64,000 nt of DNA from an uncultured Sutterella sp. (GTDB lineage Bacteria > Pseudomonadota > Gammaproteobacteria > Burkholderiales > Burkholderiaceae_F): contig CALXXT010000002.1 in the NCBI GenBank assembly GCA_944392755.1, forward strand, positions 124,001-188,000. Direction: 5' to 3'. Positions 54,750-63,959 of the stretch are shown here, piece by piece. Made by a program: the position numbers and the translations under genes. The notes beneath the pieces were generated by a model, which saw only the letters and a list, made by a program, of their open reading frames with translations, had not been told where the DNA came from and made no database searches. Each line of letters opens with the position of its first letter. Position 1 is the stretch's first letter.

Positions 54750-56066
54750 ATGGGATTTTCGATCGTGAACGAAGAACAACTGCTTTGGAGCCGCCGCCGC
54801 GTTTTGGGGGCCGGTCTGATGGCGGGCGGTTTGGTTGCGGTTCGCCCGGCCTGGGCCGATCTCAAGATTGAAATTACAGGTGTCGGCGCCAACCAGCTTC
54901 CAATCGCGGTGCGGCCTTTCGGCGGCACTGAGACCGGTGAGGACGTGGCGGCAATCATCTGTGCAGATCTGCGTCGTTCGGGTGCTTTCCGGCTCGTAGA
55001 TTTGCCTGCTCCAGCTGCCGAAGAGCCTGTCGAGAAGCCCGTGCAGAACATCCTTGCCGCCGCCAAAGCGGGCGCTTCGGTCTATGTGGACGGACAGGTC
55101 CGCACTACGGGCGGCCGCGCGGATGTGCGTCTGTTCATGTTCGACACGACAACGGGCGAGCCGATTGATTCGGTCGGATATCAGTCGAGCAATGGACTCA
55201 TCCGCATGGCAGCACACCGCTGCTCCGACCGCATCTACACGAAACTGACGGGCGAGGGGCCGATGTTTGCTTCTCAGATTGCATACGTCGCTCAGCTCGG
55301 ACGCCGCCAGTATGAGCTCGTTGTTGCTGACAGCGACGGCGCAAATGCCGCTGCTGCGCTTCGTTCCGCCGAGTCCATCATTTCGCCCGCGTGGTCGCCG
55401 GACGGCCGCCGTCTTGCCTATGTGAGCTTCGAGCAGCGCAAGGCGATCGTCTACGTGCATGAGCTCGCTTCGGGAGTGCGCATGCCTGTGGCCCGCTACA
55501 GGGGCAACAACTCGGCGCCTGCCTTCAGTCCCGACGGCCAGCAGCTTGCCGTTGCGCTTTCGAAGGATGGGCTTACCCAGATTTATCTCACGCGTGCTGA
55601 TGGCACGGGGTTGCGCCGCTTCACGCACAGTTACGGCATTGACACCGAACCGGTCTTCTCAAAGGACGGCGAGTGGATTTATTTCACCAGCGACCGAGGC
55701 GGATCTCCGCAGATATACCGCCAGCGCGTGACGGGCAGTCAGGCCGAACGCGTTACCTTCGGGTCGAACTACGCAATCAGTCCAGATGTGAGCCCCGATG
55801 GTCGTCGTTTAGCCTATATTTCGAGAATTGAAAATAAATTCCGCACCGCGATTCTGGATTTGGCGACGGGGCAAGATCTGCTCGTCACGAATACAGAGCG
55901 CGACGAGTCCCCTTCCTTTGCGCCGAACGGTCGGTTCCTCGTCTACGCCACCGAAGAAAACGGGCGCGGCATTCTGGGAGCCTGTTCCGCAGACTCCCGC
56001 TTGACCACACGGCTTCGGGGGCAGGGGAACATCCGCGAACCCGCTTGGGGACCCGTGCTGAGTTGA
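54750..56066 (+). CDS. tolB: Tol-Pal system periplasmic protein TolB
   Basis: The protein has 438 residues. The signal peptide carries SRRRVLGAG, a twin-arginine-type motif, and ends AWA before DLKIEITG. An N-terminal alpha/beta domain is followed by a six-bladed beta-propeller with repeated PAWSPDGRRLAYVS, PAFSPDGQQLAVA and ISPDVSPDGRRLAYIS. TolB docks with Pal (next gene) and TolA during cell constriction. The start is ATG 54750 or the GTG at 54765. TolQRA are not adjacent. Confidence 0.95.
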   Translation: MGFSIVNEEQLLWSRRRVLGAGLMAGGLVAVRPAWADLKIEITGVGANQLPIAVRPFGGTETGEDVAAIICADLRRSGAFRLVDLPAPAAEEPVEKPVQNILAAAKAGASVYVDGQVRTTGGRADVRLFMFDTTTGEPIDSVGYQSSNGLIRMAAHRCSDRIYTKLTGEGPMFASQIAYVAQLGRRQYELVVADSDGANAAAALRSAESIISPAWSPDGRRLAYVSFEQRKAIVYVHELASGVRMPVARYRGNNSAPAFSPDGQQLAVALSKDGLTQIYLTRADGTGLRRFTHSYGIDTEPVFSKDGEWIYFTSDRGGSPQIYRQRVTGSQAERVTFGSNYAISPDVSPDGRRLAYISRIENKFRTAILDLATGQDLLVTNTERDESPSFAPNGRFLVYATEENGRGILGACSADSRLTTRLRGQGNIREPAWGPVLS

Positions 56067-56097
56067 TTAATGCTTGAATTTTTCCGGAACATCCATC

Positions 56098-56592
56098 ATG
56101 AACCACTCTCTTAAGCTTTTCGCAGCAGCGCTGGCGGCCATCGGTCTTCTCGCCGGTTGCTCTTCGGTCTCCCTGGATGAAGGCGCGAAATCAGGAACGC
56201 TCGCCTCTGAGGCGGTTAATCCGTTTGAGGATCCGAGCAATCCGCTCTCGCAGCGCTCCATCTACTTTGCCTTCGACTCCTATGACGTTGCGTCCGAGTA
56301 CGCGCCCGTTGTGGAAGCGCATGCTCGTTGGCTTGTCGATCATCCTGAGGCCAGCGTCGTCGTGCAGGGCAATACCGATGAACGCGGCGGCAGAGAATAC
56401 AATCTTGCGCTTGGACAGAAGCGCTCCGAAGCTGTTCGTCAGCGCATGCAGCTTCTCGGCGTTAATCCCGACCGAGTGGAGGCCATCTCCTTTGGCAAGG
56501 AAAAACCCGTTGCCACGGGGTCGACTGAAGAGGCTTGGGCTCAGAACCGCCGAGCGGACATCGTTTATCAGCAATCGGATTCGAAGAACTAA
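56098..56592 (+). CDS. pal: Peptidoglycan-associated lipoprotein Pal
   Basis: The protein has 164 residues. A lipoprotein signal with lipobox LLAGC is followed by a short linker and an OmpA-like domain (IYFAFDSYDV..., GNTDERGGREYNLALGQKRSEAV) that binds the peptide stem of peptidoglycan. It anchors the outer membrane to the wall and interacts with TolB. The ATG at 56098 yields the lipoprotein signal; a TTG upstream is rejected. It is followed by a good terminator. Confidence 0.96.
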   Translation: MNHSLKLFAAALAAIGLLAGCSSVSLDEGAKSGTLASEAVNPFEDPSNPLSQRSIYFAFDSYDVASEYAPVVEAHARWLVDHPEASVVVQGNTDERGGREYNLALGQKRSEAVRQRMQLLGVNPDRVEAISFGKEKPVATGSTEEAWAQNRRADIVYQQSDSKN

Positions 56593-56605
56593 GACGATGC
56601 TCGTC

Positions 56606-56644
56606 AAAAGCGCTCGGACTGGTTCTCGAGCGCTTTTCTTTTCC
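56606..56644 (+). terminator. Intrinsic terminator after pal
   Basis: An 11-bp stem (56606-56616/56627-56637, AAAAGCGCTCG/CGAGCGCTTTT) with a 10-nt loop is followed by CTTTTCC. It is likely to attenuate transcription into cpoB. Confidence 0.82.
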
Positions 56645-56665
56645 TAGTCGAGACGAACAATCTTT

Positions 56666-57412
56666 ATGACTCAACATTTTTGCCGCAAACCCGTCGCTTG
56701 GATTCTCTGTGCGGCTTTGGGTTTTACGACGATGACGACCGCGCACGCCTTTGCCGACGATGATGCGCGGCGCGCCATTCTGGATTTGCGCGAAACGGTT
56801 CGCCAGATTCAGGCTGCACAGATGCAGCTCATGACAGAAATCAACGCGCTCAAGGAACGCAATCGTCAGCTCACTGGCCGCGTCGAGGAGCTTACCAATT
56901 CAATGTCGGTCGAAAAGCGCTCGACAAGAGAACTCTTCTCTTCGCTCGACGAGCGTGTTGGCGCTTTTGAGCCGCAGGTTGTGGTGATCCATGGCGAAAC
57001 GCATCAGGTGGATCCCCGCGAGAAGAAAGCTTATGAAGATGCGTCGTCCCTCTTGCAGGATGGGCGCTTCAAGGAGGCTTTGACAAGCTTCCGCAGCTTT
57101 GTGAAGGACTGGCCGCAATCGCCGTATCGTCCCGATGCGCTTTACTGGCTTGGGTCGAGCGCCTTTGCCGCGGAACAGTACAAGACGGCCATCAGTACGC
57201 AGAACCAGCTGTTGCGTGAGTATCCGAAGAGCGTTCTCGCGCCCGACGCGATGCTCCTGGTGGCTTCCTCGCAGGCTGCGAGCGGCAGCGTCAATGCTGC
57301 CAAGGCGACGCTCCGCAAGGTGATCAAGCAGTACCCGAAGACCAGCTCGGCGGAGACGGCGCAAAAGCGTCTTGACGAGATCCAAAGGGCGAGCGCCAAA
57401 AAGTCAAAGTGA
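56666..57412 (+). CDS. cpoB: Cell division coordinator CpoB (YbgF)
   Basis: The protein has 248 residues. A signal peptide (about 1-30, ending HAFA) is followed by an N-terminal trimerising coiled coil (about 36-80, with IQAAQMQLMTEINALKERN) and three TPR-like repeats (about 118-245). CpoB links Tol-Pal energy state to PBP1B activity at the septum in E. coli. It lies 73 nt after pal, beyond a terminator, so it may also have its own promoter. Confidence 0.92.
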   Translation: MTQHFCRKPVAWILCAALGFTTMTTAHAFADDDARRAILDLRETVRQIQAAQMQLMTEINALKERNRQLTGRVEELTNSMSVEKRSTRELFSSLDERVGAFEPQVVVIHGETHQVDPREKKAYEDASSLLQDGRFKEALTSFRSFVKDWPQSPYRPDALYWLGSSAFAAEQYKTAISTQNQLLREYPKSVLAPDAMLLVASSQAASGSVNAAKATLRKVIKQYPKTSSAETAQKRLDEIQRASAKKSK

Positions 57413-57425
57413 TGGGATAGGGGCG

Positions 57426-57450
57426 AGCCGGCGCAGGAACTCCGCCGGCT
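57426..57450 (+). terminator. Hairpin after cpoB (weak terminator candidate)
   Basis: An 8-bp stem (57426-57433/57443-57450, AGCCGGCG/CGCCGGCT) lies 13 nt after the cpoB stop. No U-tract follows, only TGATCGTT. Confidence 0.4.
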
Positions 57451-57547
57451 TGATCGTTGATGGCGGCCGTCACGTGCACCCCAGGCAGGTCGGCCGCAGC
57501 ATTCGCCGCCCGTCAAGATGCGGCGGCGAAAGGATAGAGGTTATTGA

Positions 57548-59167
57548 ATGACTTCATGCAAGAAGAGTGGAGCGCGTGTCTTCCACTGTCCGCGTTGCAA
57601 CCGCGGCGTCGCGTTCGACGCTGAAGAGCGAGCTCAACTCGGGCTGAACGGGCTTCTGCCGCCCGCCGTGAATTCCGTGCAGGAGCAGGTTGAACGCTAC
57701 CGCAGCATGCTGTCTCGCTTCGAGCGTCCGCTCGACAAGGCGCTCATGCTCGACAGTCTGCACTACACCGATCAGGACCTCTACTTTCGGCTCCTCATCG
57801 ATCACACCGACGAGTACATGCCGATTGTGTACACGCCGACGGTGGGGGAATTTTGTCAGAATTTCAGCAGGGTCTTCCGCTATCCGCGCGGTCTTTTCGT
57901 TTCGATCGAAGATGCTGGGCATGTGGGAGAGCTCATTGACCACTGCCCGCAGGAAACGGTCGACGTGATTGTCGTTACGGACGGCGAGCGGATTCTCGGC
58001 TTGGGCGATCAGGGGCTCAACGGCATGGGCATTCCCATCGGCAAGCTCTCGCTTTACACGGCGTGCGCCGGCATCCACCCGAACCGAACGCTTCCCGTCG
58101 TGATCGACGTCGGCACGAACAACGAGGAATATCTTGCCGACCCGCTATACCTCGGCCTTCGTCGTCGCCGAGAGACGGGCCCCGCTTACGATGCGCTGAT
58201 CGATGAGTTCATCACCGAAGCGCGCCGTCGCTGGCCGAAGGTGCTCATTCAGTTTGAAGACTTCGGCAATCGGAATGCCTTCCGCCTTCTTGAGCGCTAT
58301 CGCAACCAAGTGCTTTGCTTCAACGACGACATTCAGGGAACGGCCGCCGTAACGCTTGCTGGAGTTTACTCGGCGATGCGAGTCCTTCAAGCCGATCTTT
58401 TGGAGCAGAAGTTCCTCTTCTTCGGCGCAGGCGAGGCGGCAACGGGCATTGCGAATCTTATTGCGGACGCCATGGTTGAAGCCGGCATGCCGCGTGAAGA
58501 GGCGCTCAAGCACTGCGTGCTTTTCGATTCGAAGGGACTCGTGACGAAGAACCGCGAAAATCTGGCTGCGCACAAGCTGCCCTTTGCACACGATTTGCCT
58601 GAAGCGGACGACTTCCTCACGGCGGTGCGTCTCGTCAAGCCGACCGGCATTATCGGCGTGGCCGCGCAGGCAAAGGCCTTCAGTTCGGAAGTGCTTGCCG
58701 AAATGGCTTCGCTCAATGAGCGTCCCATCATCTTCGCACTTTCCAATCCGACTTCAAAGGCCGAATGCACGGCTGAGGAGGCCTATCGAGGCACGAATGG
58801 CCGGGCTCTCTTCGCATCTGGATCTCCTTTTGCTCCGGTCCAATTCGGAGGCCGTACTTTTGTTCCTCGCCAGGGCAACAACAGCTACGTTTTCCCGGCG
58901 CTCGGACTCGGTGCGGTATTTGCAGGCGCCACCTGCATGCCGAACACCATGTTTCTCGCGGCAGCCCGCCGGCTTTCCGAGCTTGTCAGCGAAGAGGATC
59001 TCGCTCAGGGGTCGCTCTATCCGCCTCTCGCGGACATTCGCCGCGTATCGGCCGTGATCGGCGCAGCCGTGGCTGAGTGCGCCTATGCGAACGGCCTTGC
59101 CACCAATCCGCGTCCTGACGATCTTGAAGCGGCGGTTGCCGCTTCCATGTACGAGCCGCGAGGCTGA
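57548..59167 (+). CDS. NAD-dependent malic enzyme (MaeA-type)
   Basis: The protein has 539 residues and resembles E. coli MaeA (SfcA): MPIVYTPTVGEFCQNFSR, VVTDGERILGLGDQGLNGMGIPIGKLSLY, FEDFGNRNAF, FNDDIQGTAAVT and the NAD-binding GAGEAATGIANLI. It oxidatively decarboxylates malate to pyruvate. An N-terminal FHCPRCNRG segment, with a third cysteine at residue 4, is unusual where relatives have no cysteines. The stop shares one base with scpA, an unexpected partner. Confidence 0.93.
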   Translation: MTSCKKSGARVFHCPRCNRGVAFDAEERAQLGLNGLLPPAVNSVQEQVERYRSMLSRFERPLDKALMLDSLHYTDQDLYFRLLIDHTDEYMPIVYTPTVGEFCQNFSRVFRYPRGLFVSIEDAGHVGELIDHCPQETVDVIVVTDGERILGLGDQGLNGMGIPIGKLSLYTACAGIHPNRTLPVVIDVGTNNEEYLADPLYLGLRRRRETGPAYDALIDEFITEARRRWPKVLIQFEDFGNRNAFRLLERYRNQVLCFNDDIQGTAAVTLAGVYSAMRVLQADLLEQKFLFFGAGEAATGIANLIADAMVEAGMPREEALKHCVLFDSKGLVTKNRENLAAHKLPFAHDLPEADDFLTAVRLVKPTGIIGVAAQAKAFSSEVLAEMASLNERPIIFALSNPTSKAECTAEEAYRGTNGRALFASGSPFAPVQFGGRTFVPRQGNNSYVFPALGLGAVFAGATCMPNTMFLAAARRLSELVSEEDLAQGSLYPPLADIRRVSAVIGAAVAECAYANGLATNPRPDDLEAAVAASMYEPRG

Positions 59168-60063
59168 TGACCAAAGCGGGCGCGGCTTGCCGCGCTCGCT
59201 CTTCGTCCATGGAAACATCGACTGCCTCGCTTGCCGAGCGGCCCTTCGCCCGTCTAAACGGAGCGCCGCTCGATGCTTGTCCGGAAGGACTCTATATTCC
59301 GCCCGAAGCGCTTCGGGTCTTTCTTGAGCGTTTTGAGGGACCTCTCGACCTTCTTCTCTACCTCATTCGGAGTCAGAAATTCGACGTCATGGATATTCCC
59401 ATGGCGGCGTTGACCGAACAATATCTGGCCTACGTGGAGGCGATTCGACGAAGCAACCTGGAACTTGCGGCAGCTTATCTGGTGATGGCCGCAACACTCA
59501 TGCGGATTAAAAGCAGGATGCTTCTTCCGGCTCCTGCGCCCGAGGCTGGAGAAGAACCGGAAGATCCCCGAGCGGAACTTTTGGCGCGGCTTCGCGCTTA
59601 TGAAGAAACAAGAAGACGCGCTCGGGCGATTGATGGCCTTGCTCGAGAGGGACGCGACTTCTTTCGAACGGCGGGGCTTCCCCTTGAGCGCCTCGAACCG
59701 GCCAAGCCTGTTGTTGCGCCCATTGATGTCGCCGAGGCATGGCTCGACGTTGCAGCCCGCGCAAGGCTTTCAGCGCATCACCGCATTGCCAGACAGACGC
59801 TTTCCGTGCGCGAACATATGACGCGCGTGTTGAAACGCATGGCTGAAGAGGGAAGCCTCACCTGGAGCGGAATCATCCGCGGCGAGTCGACGCGGGAAAG
59901 CGTTGCCGTTTGGTACTTGGCGCTTCTTGAGCTCGCCAAGGAAGCGCTGGTGACGCTCCGTCAGGCCGAGCCGTATTCCGAAATCTACGTTACGGGGATT
60001 TCGGAAGCAGCAACCCGCAGCTCCTCCGGGAACGGGGGTGCGGGGCAGGTGGCTCAGCGGTGA
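59167..60063 (+). CDS. scpA: Segregation and condensation protein A
   Basis: This is the kleisin subunit of the SMC-ScpAB condensin. The protein has 298 residues. After a non-conserved N-terminal stretch (about 1-45) comes RFEGPLDLLLYLIRSQKFDVMDIPM, then AAYLVMAATLMRIKSRMLLP, and a C-terminal winged helix (SREHMTRVLKRMAEEG-like). The ATG at 59167 overlaps the malic enzyme stop; an internal ATG at 59209 is also possible. scpB is not downstream; the next gene converges and overlaps by 10 bp. Confidence 0.9.
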   Translation: MTKAGAACRARSSSMETSTASLAERPFARLNGAPLDACPEGLYIPPEALRVFLERFEGPLDLLLYLIRSQKFDVMDIPMAALTEQYLAYVEAIRRSNLELAAAYLVMAATLMRIKSRMLLPAPAPEAGEEPEDPRAELLARLRAYEETRRRARAIDGLAREGRDFFRTAGLPLERLEPAKPVVAPIDVAEAWLDVAARARLSAHHRIARQTLSVREHMTRVLKRMAEEGSLTWSGIIRGESTRESVAVWYLALLELAKEALVTLRQAEPYSEIYVTGISEAATRSSSGNGGAGQVAQR

Positions 60064-61793
60064 ATTTTCCAATACTCGTCGCCGAGTTCGTCAATTTCGC
60101 GTTGCACGGCAGCTGCGCGCGCAACGGCGAATTCCATGTCGGGGACGAGATTTTCGCCGAGTTCCTCGGCAACACCCGTGCGTTTCAACATTTTTAGAGT
60201 ATGGCCGGATGCACCCGCAATGATGAGCTCGTGCGTGCGGCGGTGCAATGCTCGCACGAAGCCCTCAATGACGGACATGGCCGAACTGTCGATGTTGACG
60301 AGGTCTGCAAAGTCAAGAATGACGATGCGTGCGGCATCTGGCGCCGAGAGCCGCTGGGGATCCGTCACGTACTCAAGCTTGTCGATTGAGCCGAAAAAGA
60401 GGGCTCCGCGGATGTGCCATGCTTCTACGGTCGAGGGAATGTTGTAGGGGAGCGTGGCTGGTTCCACCACCGTGATGTTATTCATGCGGAAGAGGAAGAA
60501 GACGCAGGCGAAGACAAGACCGATTTCAACAGCTACCGTCAGGTCAAAAATGACGGTAAGCAGGAAGGTTGCCAGGAGCGTCGCCGCATAGGCGAAGGTC
60601 ATCTTGCGCAAGCGCGCAAATTCCTTCCAATTGCCCATGTTCCAGGCAACGAAGACGAGAATCGCAGCGAGGGCTGAAAGCGGAATGTTGGAGGCGAGCG
60701 GCGCCGCGGCGAGAATAACGACGAGGAGCGTGACGGCATGAACCATTCCAGATACGGGTGATGCCGCCCCCGACTTGATGTTGGTGACCGTGCGGGCGAT
60801 TGTGCCCGTTGCCGGAATCCCCCCGAAGAAGGGCACGATCATGTTGGCGACGCCTTGCCCCATCAGCTCTTGGTTCGGGTTATGTCGGTCGTCCGTCATG
60901 GTGTCGGCGACGCGTGCGCAAAGAAGACTCTCGATCGAGCCAAGCACAGCAAGCGTCAGCATGGAGCCGAGGAGCTGCTTGGCAGACTGCCACTCGAAGT
61001 GAGGGAGCTCGAATGAAGGCAACCCTTGGGGAATGCCGCCGAATTTCGTGCCGATCGTTTCTACGGGGAGTCCGAAGACGCCAACCAAGAGGGTCGAAAG
61101 GACAAGGACAACGACAGTTCCTGGAAGGTGAGCCATCCATTTTTTCCACTGCGGGCCGTTCATCGCATAGCTTTTCGGCCAGAACTTAACGATGAGAAGA
61201 CTCACGACAGCAATGGCGAAAGCCCAGGGATTGAAGGTATGAATATGTTCTACGACGGCGCCGATCATGCCGAAAAAGTCAGCCGGCATTTTGCTCACGG
61301 TCAGCCCGAGAAAATCCTTTGCCTGCTGCAAACCGATCATGACCGCAATGCCGTTCGTAAAACCGATCACGATCGAAATCGGAATGAACTTGATGAAGCC
61401 GCCGATCTTGAAGAGACCCATGAGAAAGAGAATGATCCCCGAGCCGATCGTGGCAATCATGAGGTTGGATAGGCCGTATTGCGCGATGATTCCGTAAATG
61501 ATGACGACGAAGGCGCCAGCCGGGCCACCGATCTGTACACGACATCCGCCGAGCAGGGAGATGAGAAAACCGGCAATGATTGCCGTATAAAGGCCGGCTT
61601 CAGGCGGCACTCCCGAGGCGATGCCGAACGCCATGGCCAGAGGCAAAGCCACCATGCCGACGGTGAGGCCGGAGGAAATGTCGCGGCCAAGCAGATGGGT
61701 GTTGTAGCTGCGTAGGCTTTGGAAGAAGATCGGAGAGAAACGGGCGAGCGGCACGTGGTGCAGAAGTTCGCCGGCATGCTGCTTGAAGCTCAT
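60054..61793 (-). CDS. SulP-family anion transporter with STAS domain
   Basis: The protein has 579 residues. A membrane domain of about 10-14 helices carries the SulP signature (DISSGLTVGMVALPLAMAFGIASG, near residues 38-61) and GGPAGAFVV. A C-terminal STAS domain (from about residue 440) has LDFADLVNIDSSAMSVIEGF. Bacterial members move sulfate, bicarbonate or C4-dicarboxylates (DauA). Substrate is not deducible; the adjacent malic enzyme makes a dicarboxylate role conceivable but unproven. It is convergent with scpA. Confidence 0.9.
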   Translation of the reverse strand: MSFKQHAGELLHHVPLARFSPIFFQSLRSYNTHLLGRDISSGLTVGMVALPLAMAFGIASGVPPEAGLYTAIIAGFLISLLGGCRVQIGGPAGAFVVIIYGIIAQYGLSNLMIATIGSGIILFLMGLFKIGGFIKFIPISIVIGFTNGIAVMIGLQQAKDFLGLTVSKMPADFFGMIGAVVEHIHTFNPWAFAIAVVSLLIVKFWPKSYAMNGPQWKKWMAHLPGTVVVLVLSTLLVGVFGLPVETIGTKFGGIPQGLPSFELPHFEWQSAKQLLGSMLTLAVLGSIESLLCARVADTMTDDRHNPNQELMGQGVANMIVPFFGGIPATGTIARTVTNIKSGAASPVSGMVHAVTLLVVILAAAPLASNIPLSALAAILVFVAWNMGNWKEFARLRKMTFAYAATLLATFLLTVIFDLTVAVEIGLVFACVFFLFRMNNITVVEPATLPYNIPSTVEAWHIRGALFFGSIDKLEYVTDPQRLSAPDAARIVILDFADLVNIDSSAMSVIEGFVRALHRRTHELIIAGASGHTLKMLKRTGVAEELGENLVPDMEFAVARAAAVQREIDELGDEYWKIHR

Positions 61794-61830
61794 GACGGAA
61801 GCATTTGGAGGGGAAACGAGAGCCCGTCAT

Positions 61831-61866
61831 TGTAGAAAAAAGACGCCGTTCCGTGAACGGCGTCTT
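61831..61866 (-). terminator. Intrinsic terminator of metG
   Basis: An 11-bp perfect stem (61840-61850/61856-61866, AAGACGCCGTT/AACGGCGTCTT) is followed on the minus strand by TTTTTTC. It lies 29 nt beyond the metG stop and upstream of the SulP gene. Confidence 0.9.
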
Positions 61867-61895
61867 GGGTTGGGGTTTGCGAGAGGTCAGTCGAC

Positions 61896-63959
61896 TCAAT
61901 GAATGCGCATGCCAGGAACCGCACCGCAATCGGGAGAAAGAACGAAGAGTCCCTTGGACTTGTCCGTAGCGTGCGAGGCGCTTAGGAGCATCCCCTCGGA
62001 AATGCCGAAGCGCATCTTGCGAGGTGCAAGATTCGCAATCATGATCACAAGGCGGCCTTCAAGGTCCTGAGGCTTGTAGGCGCTCTTAATGCCGGAGAAG
62101 ACGTTGCGCGTGCGGCCTTCGCCGATGTCGAGCGTAAGACGCAGAAGCTTCGTCGATCCCTCAACCTCCTCGCACTTCACAACTTTCGCAACGCGCAGAT
62201 CGGTCTTCGCAAAATCGTCGATCGTGCATTCGGCTGCAACGGCCTCGCCGCCGGGAAGCACGGGCGCCTCGACGGGTTCGGGCTTCTTTTCAGGGACAAG
62301 CACGTTCAACTGCTTGTCCATATCGACTCGCTGCATGAGGTGCTTGAAGGGCTGAATTGCATGTGCGCTCGTGAGGGGGGCATCGACAGAGGCCCAGGTC
62401 TGCGGCTCGATGCCGAGAAACTTTTCAACGCGTTCTGCAGTGGCGGGAAGCACCGGCTTCAGGTAAAGGGTGAGGAGACGGAAGCCCTCGAGCGCCACTG
62501 AGCAGACATGGTGCAGCTTTTCGGCGGCGTCCCGCGACTTGGCAAGCTCCCAGGGTTTCTGCTGGTCGACGTATTCGTTGATGGCGTCGGCGAGTTCCAT
62601 GATGAGGCGGGTCGCGCGGGCATAGTCGCGCACCTCGTAATAATTCTGAACTTCAGGTGCGCGAGAGCGGATTTTCGCGAGAAGCGGGTCCTGCATGGCA
62701 GAGTCGAGCACTGCGCCTTCGAAGCGCTTCACGATGAAGCCCGCCGCGCGGCTTGCAATGTTGACGTACTTGCCGATCAGGTCCGAATTGACGCGTTGCG
62801 CGAAGTCGGTCTTCGTGAAGTCGACGTCCTCAACGCGCGGGTTCATCTTGGCGGCCAGGTAGTAGCGCAGCCACTCGGCGTTCATGCCGAGTTCGAGGTA
62901 CTGCAGGGGCGAGATGCCCGTGCCGCGGCTCTTCGACATCTTCTCGCCGTTCACGGTCATGAACCCGTGCGCGTTCACATGGTCGGGAACACGGAAGGGC
63001 TTGCCGGCAAAGTGAAGCATCGCCGGCCAGAAGAGCGTGTGGAAGTAGATGATGTCCTTGCCGATGAAATGGATCTGCTCGGTTTCAGGCGAAGCCAGGA
63101 TCGCTTCAAAGTCGAGCCCCTTCTTGCGGCAGTAGGACTTGAGCGAAGCGAGATAGCCGATCGGCGCGTCAAGCCACACGTAGAAATATTTGCCAGGAGC
63201 GTCCGGAATTTCAATGCCGAAATATGGCGCATCGCGGGAAATGTCCCAGTCGGCAAGATGGCCGTCAACGCCGAGCCATTCGCGGTCCTTGGCGAGCACT
63301 TCATCCTGAACCGTTGCCGTGCCGTCCTTGCCCTTGCCGGTCGTCCAGCTGCGAAGAAATTCGACGCAGGCTGGATCGGAGAGCTTGAAGAAGTAGTGCG
63401 TGGACTTCTTCAGAACCGGCGTCGAACCAGACAGCGTGGAGTAAGGATTCACCACCTCGGTGGGTGAATAGACGGCCGAACAGACTTCACAGTTGTCTCC
63501 GTACTGATCGGGCGCACCGCAGCGAGGGCAGGTGCCCTTGATGAAGCGGTCGGCGAGGAACATGCCCTTCACCGTGTCGTAGAACTGCTCGATTTCTTTG
63601 GTGTAAATAAGCCCGGCATCCTTCAGCCGGCGATAGATTTCACGGCTGAGTTCGTGGTTTTCTTCGGAGTCTGTTGAGCCCCAATGGTCGAAGCTGATAT
63701 GGAATCCATCGAGATACTGCTTGCGGCCCGCTGCAATTTCTGAAACGAAGGCCTGGGGCGTCACGCCGCGCTTCTGCGCAGCGATCATGATTGGAGCGCC
63801 GTGAACGTCATCCGCGCCCACAAAGTGCACACAGTTGCCGGACATTCGTTCGTGACGAACCCAAATGTCGGCCTGGATGTATTCCATAATGTGACCCATA
63901 TGGAAAGCGCCGTTCGCATATGGAAGGGCGGTGGTCACGAAGAGTGTGCGTTTGCTCAT
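61896..63959 (-). CDS. metG: Methionyl-tRNA synthetase
   Basis: The protein has 687 residues, class Ia synthetase: [13 protein letters not shown] (HIGH motif) at the N-terminus, a zinc knuckle CPRC...CEVC, the catalytic loop KMSKS, an anticodon-binding helical domain and a C-terminal EMAP/Trbp111-like tRNA-binding domain (about 585-687). It charges both initiator and elongator tRNA-Met, including the tRNA at 35.1 kb. The 41 bp upstream to the window end hold no further gene. Confidence 0.97.
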   Translation of the reverse strand: MSKRTLFVTTALPYANGAFHMGHIMEYIQADIWVRHERMSGNCVHFVGADDVHGAPIMIAAQKRGVTPQAFVSEIAAGRKQYLDGFHISFDHWGSTDSEENHELSREIYRRLKDAGLIYTKEIEQFYDTVKGMFLADRFIKGTCPRCGAPDQYGDNCEVCSAVYSPTEVVNPYSTLSGSTPVLKKSTHYFFKLSDPACVEFLRSWTTGKGKDGTATVQDEVLAKDREWLGVDGHLADWDISRDAPYFGIEIPDAPGKYFYVWLDAPIGYLASLKSYCRKKGLDFEAILASPETEQIHFIGKDIIYFHTLFWPAMLHFAGKPFRVPDHVNAHGFMTVNGEKMSKSRGTGISPLQYLELGMNAEWLRYYLAAKMNPRVEDVDFTKTDFAQRVNSDLIGKYVNIASRAAGFIVKRFEGAVLDSAMQDPLLAKIRSRAPEVQNYYEVRDYARATRLIMELADAINEYVDQQKPWELAKSRDAAEKLHHVCSVALEGFRLLTLYLKPVLPATAERVEKFLGIEPQTWASVDAPLTSAHAIQPFKHLMQRVDMDKQLNVLVPEKKPEPVEAPVLPGGEAVAAECTIDDFAKTDLRVAKVVKCEEVEGSTKLLRLTLDIGEGRTRNVFSGIKSAYKPQDLEGRLVIMIANLAPRKMRFGISEGMLLSASHATDKSKGLFVLSPDCGAVPGMRIH

